Shown here: in pieces, positions 8,907-16,658 of the stretch
Position numbering within the stretch: the first letter of the stretch is position 1
Layout of the letters: the number at the start of each line of letters is the position of its first letter
DNA from: Vulcanimicrobiota bacterium
Lineage (GTDB): Bacteria > Vulcanimicrobiota > Xenobia > Xenobiales > JADMJV01
Reading direction: 5' to 3'
NCBI GenBank assembly: GCA_017307785.1
Contig: JAFKGI010000018.1
Location: 1-64,000, forward strand
Length of the DNA stretch: 64,000 nucleotides
The notes under the pieces: model-generated
What the model was told of the DNA's origin: nothing
Database searches by the model: none
The model's input: the letters and a program-made list of their open reading frames with translations, nothing else
Position numbers and translations under genes: made by a program

Positions 8907-9377
8907 ATGCTTCCCGCACCCCCACGCCAGGTCGAACGTTACTCGGCCTACGTTTCTCCCCGGCATATCCTGGGCTACCTCAAAGCGCTGAAAATCGTGA
9001 TTGCAGCCGATGGTAGCTGCTCCGACCGAGAGATGCACGCACTGCGTCTGGGGATGCGCTACATGGGCGTGCCGGATTCGCTACGCCAGGAAGTCGAGGC
9101 CTTCGAGCCTCAGGAAGCCCGGCTGCTGCAGGTGCTGCCCAATTTCCAGTTGGGCGGAGTGGAAGCCCGCTATCTGCTGCGCGACGCCATCGAACTGGCC
9201 AGTGCTGACGGAGTCTACGCCCAGGCCGAACGCAAGGTGGTCAACCGCATCGCCACCCTGCTGGGCGTGAGCGGGGAAATGGTGCGCACCCTCGAGAGCC
9301 TGGTGGAAATGGAGCGCGCCGCCCGTCGGCTCAAGAAAGCCCTGCTACCGCGCAGCCTGCCCTCGGTGCTATCCTAA
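8907..9377 (+). CDS. TerB-like domain protein
   Basis: 156 residues. The central part (about 20-130) has the all-helical pattern of the TerB/DjlA N-terminal domain: an ALKIVIAADGSCSDREMHAL segment with an acidic loop, and later ELASADGVYAQAERKVV, a second similar half. Such domains occur in tellurite-resistance and co-chaperone-like proteins and may bind metal through acidic residues. No J domain is present. ATG at 8907 is the most likely start. The gene diverges from the M48 operon and its last 9 bp overlap the bestrophin gene end. Confidence 0.65.
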   Translation: MLPAPPRQVERYSAYVSPRHILGYLKALKIVIAADGSCSDREMHALRLGMRYMGVPDSLRQEVEAFEPQEARLLQVLPNFQLGGVEARYLLRDAIELASADGVYAQAERKVVNRIATLLGVSGEMVRTLESLVEMERAARRLKKALLPRSLPSVLS

Positions 9378-10250
9378 AATGTCCGTCATATTCGAGGCGA
9401 TGGTCTTGCACAGGCGGTCCATGGGCAGATCGTTGGCGTCGTGGCCAAAGGGGTCTTCGATTTGCTCGGCGATGAGCTCCAGGCTGGCCAGCACATAAAA
9501 CACGAACACCACCACCGGCACCGACAACCAGCTGAGCACGAAGACGAAGCCCAGCGGTAGCGTCAAAGAATAAGCCACGATGAACTTCTTGATGAAGGCC
9601 GTGTAGCTGTAGGGGATGGGCGTGTTTTTGATGCGCTCGCAGGCACCGCAGATGTCCAGAAAGGCCGTCACGTCGTTGTTGATGAGCAGCATCTGGTTTT
9701 CGCTCAGGTGTCCGGACTTTTGCAGGCCGTTCAATCGCTGCATCAGGCTGGTCACCACCTGGATGGGCACGTGCTTGGCCCGGTCGAAGTCGGGAATTTC
9801 GGGATGGGGCCGTTCGTCCAGCGCTAGCCGGGTGCGCTCCAAAAGCAGATGGGTGCGCATCTCATTGGCGAACAGACCGATCATCTGACCGAACCACTGG
9901 AGTTCCTGAGCATCGCCCTCGGGCAGGTAGGTGCGCAGCTTGACGGCCAGGTTGCGACTGCAGTTGACCAGCGCCCCCCAGAGCTTGCGACCTTCCCACC
10001 AGCGCTCGTAAGCGGTGTTGGTGCGAAAGACCAGCAGCATACTGATGGCGAAGCCGAGCAGACTGTGCATCTGGGTGATGTTCTTGAGCGGGTGACTGTC
10101 GCGCAGGTGCATGAAGTCGAGCTCGAGGTAGGCCAGCGCCGACGTATACACCGCCAGCGCCACCATCATGTAGAACAGACGGCGAAATGTATCGCTTCTG
10201 TGAAACTGGAAAACCGGCTTGAGCCAGCGGCTGGAATCCTCGGCAATCAT
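9369..10250 (-). CDS. Bestrophin-family (UPF0187) channel
   Basis: 293 residues with about four hydrophobic membrane segments. The family signatures FRTNTAYERWWEGRK, NTPIPYSYTAFIKK and IEDPFGHDANDLP are all present. Bacterial bestrophins are pentameric ion channels; characterised examples conduct cations or anions. Length matches the bacterial family. ATG at 10250 follows a GGAAG-like site. The next gene upstream on this strand ends 47 bp away, so co-transcription with the FliF-like gene is possible. Confidence 0.85.
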   Translation of the reverse strand: MIAEDSSRWLKPVFQFHRSDTFRRLFYMMVALAVYTSALAYLELDFMHLRDSHPLKNITQMHSLLGFAISMLLVFRTNTAYERWWEGRKLWGALVNCSRNLAVKLRTYLPEGDAQELQWFGQMIGLFANEMRTHLLLERTRLALDERPHPEIPDFDRAKHVPIQVVTSLMQRLNGLQKSGHLSENQMLLINNDVTAFLDICGACERIKNTPIPYSYTAFIKKFIVAYSLTLPLGFVFVLSWLSVPVVVFVFYVLASLELIAEQIEDPFGHDANDLPMDRLCKTIASNMTDILG

Positions 10251-10297
10251 CTTGACACTTCCTTAATCTCGATGCCGGGGATTCCTCTTGTGGCGGG

Positions 10298-11392
10298 TTA
10301 GAGCGGGGCTCCGGCCGATTTCGAAAGCTGATGGCGGCGCAGCAGCCAGGGGACGGCCAGGCACCAACCAAACAGGGCCGGAGCCAGGGCCGCCAGGCCC
10401 AGAGCCAGCTGTCCCGGAGTGGCCGGGGGCGCGGTCAGACTCCAGCGCAAGAACTGCATTTCTTCCAGCGGCAGCGTGCGCTGCACCAGCGTCCAGTCTT
10501 TCACCTCGCAGGGCTCCAGAGTCAAACCCCTATCCCGGTCGATCTGCCAGTAGCGCTGCAACTGGCGCCGGCTGGTGTTGGCCAGATGGGCCGAGAGCAA
10601 ATCCTTGACCTGCCAGTTCTGGTCGGTTTTCAGCATTGCGTTCTGGGCGTCGAGCCAATTCTGCAGCGCCGGGTCGACCAGTTCCTGGGCCGCTTTTCGT
10701 TGCTCTTCGGAAACCGCCCGCAGATAGAGCTCCGATTGCAAACGAATCTTGCTGTCCTGGGTGCGCTTCAAGCGGCAGAAAAAGAGGGCCTGGCGGGGTC
10801 CCAGCAGTCCGTCCAACTGCACCTGGACTTGCTCCTGCACGGGCAGGGGAGGGCCGCTCTGAAAGGAGATGGGGGCATAGTTCAGATCCGCGCCATTGCC
10901 GTCCAGCAGCTTGATATTCTCGGCCCTGATCTTGGGCTCGTAGGACTGAAGCGTCTGCACCGCGCCGCCCAGCAAATCCGGATCCGCCGCAAGGGCTCCG
11001 TGTTGCATGGAGAGCATCACGATGGCTTCGCTGCGACCGCGCACCACCACGTTGGCTTCCTTAACCCCCGGTAGATGGGCGAGGTCGGCCAGAAGGGCCG
11101 GCGGCGTTTGCCAGCTCTCCACCGGCTTGGGCGCATCGACTACCGTGTGGTCCTTGAGGGCCGTGGCCGCGCGTTCCTGGTCGGCTCTCTCCACCAGCAG
11201 GTCCGACCAATCGGCGTTAGGCCGGCAGCGGATCTGATTGCTTTCCAGCGTGGCCCCGTCGCTCAGCAGTTGCTGCGGGGAGTCGATCTTGGCCCCCACC
11301 GCTTCCGGCCGAGGGTAATGCCAGGCCAGATTCGAGCCCAACCCCAGGATGACGAATCCGGTGATCACAAAAGCGCTGCGAAATCGATGCAT
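10298..11392 (-). CDS. Divergent FliF/SctJ-like ring-building-motif protein
   Basis: 364 residues. One membrane helix lies near the N-terminus (about 8-24) and one near the C-terminus (about 330-350). Between them, residues 99-170 resemble the second ring-building motif of FliF/SctJ: LPGVKEANVVV followed by a helix and IRAENIKLLDGNGADL. Residues 185-210 (VQEQVQVQLDGLLGP then ALFFCRL) resemble the start of the FliF third motif. FliF and SctJ form the MS ring of flagella and type III secretion systems. No other flagellar or T3SS gene is in the window. Start is ATG at 11392, upstream of which the frame is open but overlaps the divergent gene. Family assignment is by eye and needs profile confirmation. 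Confidence 0.55.
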   Translation of the reverse strand: MHRFRSAFVITGFVILGLGSNLAWHYPRPEAVGAKIDSPQQLLSDGATLESNQIRCRPNADWSDLLVERADQERAATALKDHTVVDAPKPVESWQTPPALLADLAHLPGVKEANVVVRGRSEAIVMLSMQHGALAADPDLLGGAVQTLQSYEPKIRAENIKLLDGNGADLNYAPISFQSGPPLPVQEQVQVQLDGLLGPRQALFFCRLKRTQDSKIRLQSELYLRAVSEEQRKAAQELVDPALQNWLDAQNAMLKTDQNWQVKDLLSAHLANTSRRQLQRYWQIDRDRGLTLEPCEVKDWTLVQRTLPLEEMQFLRWSLTAPPATPGQLALGLAALAPALFGWCLAVPWLLRRHQLSKSAGAPL

Positions 11393-11456
11393 GCTGTAGG
11401 ATTCTATGTCCCCGGTCTTTAATACTGCTTGACCCAGATCCCCGGAGGGAACCGCG

Positions 11457-12092
11457 ATGAACGAAATTGGCAAACAGAGAATGACCGGCCTTTCCGGTCT
11501 GGCGCCCCGCACCCCCATTCGCCAGGCGACCGGCGAACGTGGCCCCAGTGAGTCTTTCCAAAGTGGCGAAGCCGCCCCCGGGCTCATGAAAAAGACCCAT
11601 TTTCAGCCCTCCCCGGCGGAACGACCGGAGGCTACGAAACGAGGGGTGAACACCGGCAAGACGGTGGCTCTGGTGGCCACCACCCTGCTGGCCGGCGCCG
11701 GAGCCCTGGGCCTGGCCAACGCTCATCCCGGTCCCACTCACGCTCAGATTCAGATGTCTCAGCGCGACGCCCACAAAGCCGAGAAAAACTTTGCCTACCT
11801 GGACGAGGTGGTGACCCAGCAGGGCGGTTCTTTGAAAGCCGATCCCAATACTCTGACCGGACGAGTCTTCCATCAGCAGCGGCCCGTCGACGCCACTTCG
11901 GCCACCCAGGCTCTGGCTGACGGCTACACCGTTTACGTTTATCCCAACGCTCAGAGCGAAGAGGGGATTCCCATCAACTCTCTGGACCAGCTCAAGCAGA
12001 TCACCAGTCAGGCGCGTGCCGAAATGGTCCAGTCTCAGATTCAGCAGGGCCTGGACAGCATCAAGGAAGGCTTGAACCAGCTCTTCAAGTAG
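11457..12092 (+). CDS. Hypothetical single-pass membrane protein
   Basis: 211 residues, not recognised. A polar N-terminal 60 residues is followed by a hydrophobic segment (TVALVATTLLAGAGALGLA). The C-terminal domain of about 120 residues contains GRVFHQQRPVDATSATQAL and a YTVYVYPN strand, and ends in a glutamine-rich amphipathic helix. GGAGGG precedes the ATG by 6 nt. It is divergent from the FliF-like gene. Its stop overlaps the convergent pilin-like gene by 8 bp. Confidence 0.7.
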   Translation: MNEIGKQRMTGLSGLAPRTPIRQATGERGPSESFQSGEAAPGLMKKTHFQPSPAERPEATKRGVNTGKTVALVATTLLAGAGALGLANAHPGPTHAQIQMSQRDAHKAEKNFAYLDEVVTQQGGSLKADPNTLTGRVFHQQRPVDATSATQALADGYTVYVYPNAQSEEGIPINSLDQLKQITSQARAEMVQSQIQQGLDSIKEGLNQLFK

Positions 12093-12450
12093 TCGGCTTG
12101 ATCCGTCTCCCCAGGTGCACTTCCATAGGCCGGGAGCCTTTGCTCTTGCTGGTCTCGGGGACCCCTTTCCAGCGCACCTGCACGTCTACTTGATAGAAAC
12201 CGTCGCGCAGATCCCGTGAGGTGACGGAGTAGCTGTAATAGCTTGGTTCCTCAGCGGTGTGCCCATACACAAAGGTCTCGTTGCGTCCCGCCACGTTCTG
12301 AGCCGCAACCATTTCTTCCAGCAGGCGCCGCGCCACTCCCATTCCCAGGTCGGGACCGCCCGCGAGCGGGGGGCGTCGCAACAGGGTCGGTCCCAGAAAG
12401 ACCGCCAGCGCCGCCAGCGTCACCGCCATTTCCGTTCGCGTTACTCGCAT
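12085..12450 (-). CDS. Small pilin-like (GspI/PilV-type) membrane protein
   Basis: 121 residues. A short basic N-terminus (MRVTRTEM) leads into a hydrophobic helix (AVTLAALAVFLGPTLL). Next comes a helix GVARRLLEEMVAAQ and then a beta-rich domain ending in DGFYQVDVQVRWKG. This order is like minor pseudopilins of type II secretion or type IV pili. There is no canonical Gly-Phe prepilin peptidase site; a Glu at position 7 is the only echo of the conserved Glu5. GAAGAGAAG precedes the chosen ATG. It could equally be an unrelated tail-anchored protein. Confidence 0.5.
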   Translation of the reverse strand: MRVTRTEMAVTLAALAVFLGPTLLRRPPLAGGPDLGMGVARRLLEEMVAAQNVAGRNETFVYGHTAEEPSYYSYSVTSRDLRDGFYQVDVQVRWKGVPETSKSKGSRPMEVHLGRRIKPTT

Positions 12451-12525
12451 GGCCCAGGCTTCTCTTCGCCGAAATGGAAACCTGGAGTTCAAACAGTTTC
12501 GCAATCACTCAGCTAGTCTTTAGCT

Positions 12526-13572
12526 ATGCTAGTGAACCAGTCCCCCAAGCAGCCCAATCCCGCCGGCGACTTCGTCCGCCAGGTAGGCAAGAAAGTCATC
12601 GATAGCGACTTCGGCACCGAGCTTCCCGAGCAAGATCGCGACACCCTGGTGCTGACCACCGCCAGCGGTGCGGTGCTGGGCGCGGCCGTCGGCACCTACA
12701 TGGGCTTCCAGTCGCAAGAGGGCAACCGGGTCAACGAACAGTGGCGCACCCACAACATCACCCACCCCCACCTCACCGGCTATTCTCATTCGGCCGTGCC
12801 TGACTACGATCGCGACTGCCACTACGAGGGCAGCGGAGACGACCGGCGCGAGGTCTGCACCGACAAGCTGGAAGGCTGGTGGCATCGCTACTCTCCCGAT
12901 ATCCGCAATGACCGGGTCGGCTCCTACACCGCTCCCGAGTTCCACAATTCCAACTGGAGCGAGCCGCTGTTGGGCGGTTTCCTGGGCGCGCTGGGCGGCG
13001 GTCTGCTGGGTCTGGGCATCGGCGTGGGCGCCAACGCCTTGAAGCGCTCTCTCCATCACGGTCAGGAAGCCGGCGCCGAGCACACCATGCCCGAAGCCAA
13101 ACGTAAGGATCTGCACAACACGGCCGGTCTGTTGGCGCTGGGCGGAGCCGCCGTGGGTATGGTCGGCGGCGGCGTACTCGGTCACGTTTCCGGCGTCATC
13201 GAACAGGCCCAGAAGGAAGTGCATACCCGCGACTGGATGGGCCCGGTGCTGCAGAATCAGCGCATCGGCCAGATTCCCGCCGACTACTATGAGCACAATA
13301 TCGGTCTGGGCCTTCCCGGCTTGGGAATCGGCTTCGGCCGTGGCAGTCAGGGCGTCTACCGCGACGTACCGCTCTACAACGCCGACGGCACGCCCCAGAT
13401 GCAGCAGGTGCAGCGCACTTTCGATACGGCGCGCTACGGCCCCGTCAGTGGCGCCATCATGGGCGGTCTCATCGGCGGTGGTGTCGGATTGGCCGCCGGA
13501 ATCGCCGGCGGTACGCTTCTGAAAATGGTCGAGAGCCGTCCCCAGGAAAAGGGCAAGGATAAGCCGCAGTAG
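12526..13572 (+). CDS. Hypothetical glycine-zipper membrane protein
   Basis: 348 residues, not recognised. Four glycine/alanine-rich hydrophobic segments (near 45-60, 147-168, 201-222 and 310-330) are glycine-zipper-like, e.g. GGFLGALGGGLLGLGIGVG. Soluble stretches between them are rich in Tyr, His, Asp and Trp. The pair CHYEGSGDDRREVC could form a disulfide. There is no cleavable signal peptide. The protein probably inserts as a multi-pass or oligomeric membrane protein. The PilZ gene starts 8 bp after it, suggesting co-transcription and perhaps a link to c-di-GMP signalling. Confidence 0.65.
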   Translation: MLVNQSPKQPNPAGDFVRQVGKKVIDSDFGTELPEQDRDTLVLTTASGAVLGAAVGTYMGFQSQEGNRVNEQWRTHNITHPHLTGYSHSAVPDYDRDCHYEGSGDDRREVCTDKLEGWWHRYSPDIRNDRVGSYTAPEFHNSNWSEPLLGGFLGALGGGLLGLGIGVGANALKRSLHHGQEAGAEHTMPEAKRKDLHNTAGLLALGGAAVGMVGGGVLGHVSGVIEQAQKEVHTRDWMGPVLQNQRIGQIPADYYEHNIGLGLPGLGIGFGRGSQGVYRDVPLYNADGTPQMQQVQRTFDTARYGPVSGAIMGGLIGGGVGLAAGIAGGTLLKMVESRPQEKGKDKPQ

Positions 13573-13579
13573 CTAGCCT

Positions 13580-14275
13580 ATGGTCAAGGACTTTCTCAAC
13601 GGTTTTCTGGCTCTGGTCAAAGGCAAAGGCGCCTCCTGGGGTTTTGAAGAACGGCGCAGTCTGGTCAGGCTCAAGTGCAGCTACCGCAGCATCTACTCCC
13701 ACGGAGAGAACCGACTTCCCGGCACCATCACCGATCTGGGCGAGGGCGGCCTGGCCCTGACCACTCCCGACCCGCTCAAGGTCGGCCAGACGCTCAAAGT
13801 CTACTGTCCCTTCGTGGACGTCGACGGCCCCAACGAACCGATCGAGGGCGAAGTCTGCTGGACCCGCGAACTCGGCGGACTGCACAATTCCGGCCTGCGC
13901 TTCCAGGTCACCCCGCACTCCTGGGTCTTCTCGGTGCTCCAATTGCTGGGCTTCTCCAGCCTGTCCTCGCGCAGCAAGCGGCGCTGGGTGCGGGCCGAGT
14001 GTAAACTGCCCGCCCGCATCGGCAGCCGTGAAGTCCAGGTGGAGAACCTGGGTGTGGGCGGAGCCTTGGTCCAGACCAAGCCGCGCCTGACACCCGCCGA
14101 AGGAACCATCACCATCGGACCCTACCTCAAACTGGAAGCCCTGGAACTATCCGGCAGCCTGGGCGAACCGCGCGAAGACGGCCTGCAGGCCTTCGAATTC
14201 CGCGAACTCGACGCCCCCCAGCTCAAGCTCCTGGGCCTCTACCTCAAAGCCCTGCTGCGCCGCTCCTTCGCCTAG
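13580..14275 (+). CDS. Tandem PilZ-domain protein
   Basis: 231 residues with two PilZ-like halves. The first (about 18-115) has the arginine motif around ERRSLVRLKC and the second motif ITDLGEGGLAL. The second (about 133-225) has RRWVRAECKL and VENLGVGGALV. PilZ domains bind cyclic-di-GMP; here the first half has the better motif match, with Asp-x-Gly-x-x-Gly in place of D/NxSxxG. The stop (TAG, 14273-14275) lies only 16 bp before an 18/21-bp repeat array. A +1 shift at the gene end would read APSPSPPPAQNTGPG straight into the repeat. See findings. Confidence 0.8.
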   Translation: MVKDFLNGFLALVKGKGASWGFEERRSLVRLKCSYRSIYSHGENRLPGTITDLGEGGLALTTPDPLKVGQTLKVYCPFVDVDGPNEPIEGEVCWTRELGGLHNSGLRFQVTPHSWVFSVLQLLGFSSLSSRSKRRWVRAECKLPARIGSREVQVENLGVGGALVQTKPRLTPAEGTITIGPYLKLEALELSGSLGEPREDGLQAFEFRELDAPQLKLLGLYLKALLRRSFA

Positions 14276-14291
14276 CCCCCCACCCGCCCAG

Positions 14292-15600
14292 AACACCGGC
14301 CCCGGAATTGCGCCCACCGGTATCGGCGCACCCACCGGTATCGGCGCACCCACCGGTCTCGGCGCGCCCACCGGTCCCGGAATTGCGCCCACCGGTCTCG
14401 GCGCACCTACCGGTCTCGGCGCGCCCACCGGTCCCGGAAATGCGCCCACCGGTCCCGGCGCACCCACCGGTCTCGGCGCGCCCACCGGTTCCGGAATTGC
14501 GCCCACCGGTCTCGGCGCACCCACCGGTCCCGGAATTGCGCCCACCGGTATCGGCGCACCCACCGGTCCCGGAATTGCGCCCACCGGTCCCGGCGCGCCT
14601 ACCGGTCTCGGCGCGCCCACCGGTTCGGGAATTGCGCCCACCGGTCTCGGCGCACCCACCGGTCCCGGCAATGCGCCCACCGGTGCCGGCGCGCCCATGG
14701 GTGTCGGCAATGAGCCCACCGGTCCCGGCGCGCCTACCAGTCACGGAATTGCACCCACCGGTGCCGGCGCAGCTACCGGTCCCGGAATTGCGCTCACCGG
14801 TCTCGGCGCACCCACCGGTCTCGGCGCGCCCACCGGTCTCGGCGCACCTACCGGTCTCGGCGCACCCACCGGTCCCGGAATTGCACCCACCGGTCTCGGC
14901 GCACCCACCGGTCCCGGAATTGCGCCCACCGGTATCGGCGCGCCCACCGGTCCCGGCGCACCTACCGGTCCCGGCGCGCCCACCGGTCCCGGCGCGCCCA
15001 CCGGTGCCGGCGCGCCCACCGGTCTCGGCGCGCCTACCGGTTCCGGAATTGCGCTCACCGGTCCCGGCGCGCCTACCGGTCCCGGCAATGCGCCCACCGG
15101 TCTCGGCGCGCCCACCGGTCCCGGAATTGCGCCCACCGGTCTCGGCGCACCCACCGGTGCCGGATTTGCGCCCACCGGTCTCGGCGCACCCACCGGTGCC
15201 GGATTTGCGCCCACCGGTGCCGGCGCGCCCACGGGTGTCGGCAATGCGCCCACCGGTCTCGGCGCGCCCACCGGTCCCGGATTTGCGCCCACTGGTGCCG
15301 GCGCGCTCACTGGTTCCGGCAATGCACCCACCGGTATCGGCGCACCCACCGGTCCCGGATTTGCGCCCACCGGTGCCGGCGCGCCTACCGGTCCCGGCGC
15401 ACCCACCCGTCCCGGAATTGCACCCACCGGTCTCGGCGCGCCTACCGGTCCCGGCGCACCCACCGGTCCCGGCGCACCCACCCGTCCCGGAATTGCGCTC
15501 ACCGGTCCCGGCGCGCCTACCGGTCCCGGCGCGCCCACCGGTCCCGGCGCAACTACGGGTCCCGGAATTGCACCCACCGGTCCCGGAATTTCACCCACCA
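14292..15600. repeat. 18/21-bp tandem repeat array with ACCGGT palindromes
   Basis: About 1.3 kb of imperfect head-to-tail units of 18 bp (CCCACCGGTCTCGGCGCA type) or 21 bp (CCCACCGGTCCCGGAATTGCG type), all multiples of three. Nearly every unit holds the palindrome ACCGGT. The plus-strand frame starting at CCC ACC GGT is open throughout and would encode PTG(L/P/I/A)GA and PTGPG(I/N/F)A. In that frame many differences fall at third positions (GCA/GCG, CCC/CCT, ACC/ACG/ACT). However, the frame has no ATG, GTG or TTG until 14697 and no stop near the array end. The array lies between the PilZ gene and the convergent chromate-transporter gene. No confident gene is called inside it. Confidence 0.9.
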
Positions 15601-15609
15601 CGCAAGAAC

Positions 15610-16128
15610 CTAAAGCAGCGCCGACAGCCAGCCCGCCAGTCCGGCCAGTGCCATGGTCGGCAAGATCCCCAGCCGCTTGCTCCCCACCAGAGCCGCCGCC
15701 ACCAGCGTCAACAGCCAGTCCAGCGGACGCCGGTTGGTGGAATGGGCCACCAGCGTGGCCGAAGCCAGCATGGTGCCCACCGCGAAAGGCCGGGTGGTCC
15801 GCTCCATGGTGCGTTGCCAGCGCGAAGCCCGCAGGCGGTTCCAGGTATGGCGAGCCGAAAAGACCAGCAGACTGCTGGGGCCGAACATTCCCACTACCGC
15901 CGCCAGCGCCCCCGGGGTTCCGGCCGCCTGAAAGCCCACCAGTGCCACCACCATCATGCTGGGCCCGGGCGTCACCTGAGTGAGCGCGTAGAAGTCCACA
16001 AACTGGCGATCGGTCAGCCAGTGCTGCTCCAGAACCGCCTGGCGCTGCAGTTCCGGCACGATGGCCGAACCGCCGCCCAAGGCCAGTAGCGAAAGCGCGC
16101 CAAAGAAGAGCAGCACCTTCCAAATCAC
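15610..16128 (-). CDS. Short-chain chromate transporter, second subunit
   Basis: 172 residues of the CHR (ChrA) family. The membrane segment starting WKVLLFFGALSLLALGGG and the VTPGPSMMVVALVG loop correspond to the conserved GPF/GP-rich motifs of one ChrA half. Short CHR proteins work as pairs, and the partner lies directly upstream. GTG at 16128 overlaps the partner's TGA in a GTGA junction, which decides this start. The family exports chromate or related oxyanions by ion coupling; substrate here is inferred. The stop lies about 10 bp from the 18/21-bp array. Confidence 0.8.
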   Translation of the reverse strand: MIWKVLLFFGALSLLALGGGSAIVPELQRQAVLEQHWLTDRQFVDFYALTQVTPGPSMMVVALVGFQAAGTPGALAAVVGMFGPSSLLVFSARHTWNRLRASRWQRTMERTTRPFAVGTMLASATLVAHSTNRRPLDWLLTLVAAALVGSKRLGILPTMALAGLAGWLSALL

Positions 16129-16658
16129 GGCTTGCGATCCAGCAACAGCGAAAGCCCCAGCACCAGCGCCACCACCGCCAGCATATGCAGCCGCAGTCCG
16201 GCCAGGCAGACAAAGACCAGCAAAGCCAGAAACAGCAGCCAGCCGTCGCCTAGATGCTTGCGACCCATCTGAATGGCTGTTCCCAGAGCCACTCCGGCCG
16301 CTCCCGCTCCCAGGCCGGCGAAGGTGGCTTGCAGCAGCGGACCCTGCTCCAGGCGCCCATAGGCCACCCCCAGGCCCAGCACCAGAAAGAAAGGCAGAGT
16401 GATCAGGCCCAGCAGAGCCGCGACCGCACCAGCCGCACCGCGCATTTCCGAGCCCAAAAAGACGGACATGTTGAGGGTATTGGCTCCCGGCAGCAACTGG
16501 CAAACGGCCACCGCCTGGGCAAACTCGTCCTCGCTCAACCAGCCCCGCCGGCGCACCGTTTCCTCGCGAATCCAGGCCATGGTGGCACCGCCCACGGATA
16601 GCAGCGAGATGCGCGTGAACGAGACGAAGATAGCCCCCAGGCCTGGTTTGTCAGTCAA
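16125..16658 (-). CDS. Short-chain chromate transporter, first subunit
   Basis: 177 residues of the CHR family. It begins FVSFTRISLLSVGGATMAWI, then GWLSEDEFAQAVAVCQLLPGAN with the family's LPGP-like loop (here LPGAN), followed by several hydrophobic segments. It pairs with the downstream subunit in place of one fused two-domain ChrA. The ATG overlaps the end of the PLD-family gene by 8 bp, so the three genes are probably one transcript. Chromate is the family's best-known substrate but not proven here. Confidence 0.8.
   Translation of the reverse strand: MTDKPGLGAIFVSFTRISLLSVGGATMAWIREETVRRRGWLSEDEFAQAVAVCQLLPGANTLNMSVFLGSEMRGAAGAVAALLGLITLPFFLVLGLGVAYGRLEQGPLLQATFAGLGAGAAGVALGTAIQMGRKHLGDGWLLFLALLVFVCLAGLRLHMLAVVALVLGLSLLLDRKP

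Noticed and set aside
14697..15983. Collagen-like secreted protein starting at ATG 14697
   Set aside because: The ATG is inside the repeat, has no Shine-Dalgarno or signal peptide, and the frame runs about 370 bp into the antisense of the chromate transporter gene.
14741..16213. Minus-strand fusion of the chromate transporter to a GAPRPVGA repeat
   Set aside because: It is out of frame with the transporter, which ends normally with a TAG at 15610-15612, and has a stop within the array.
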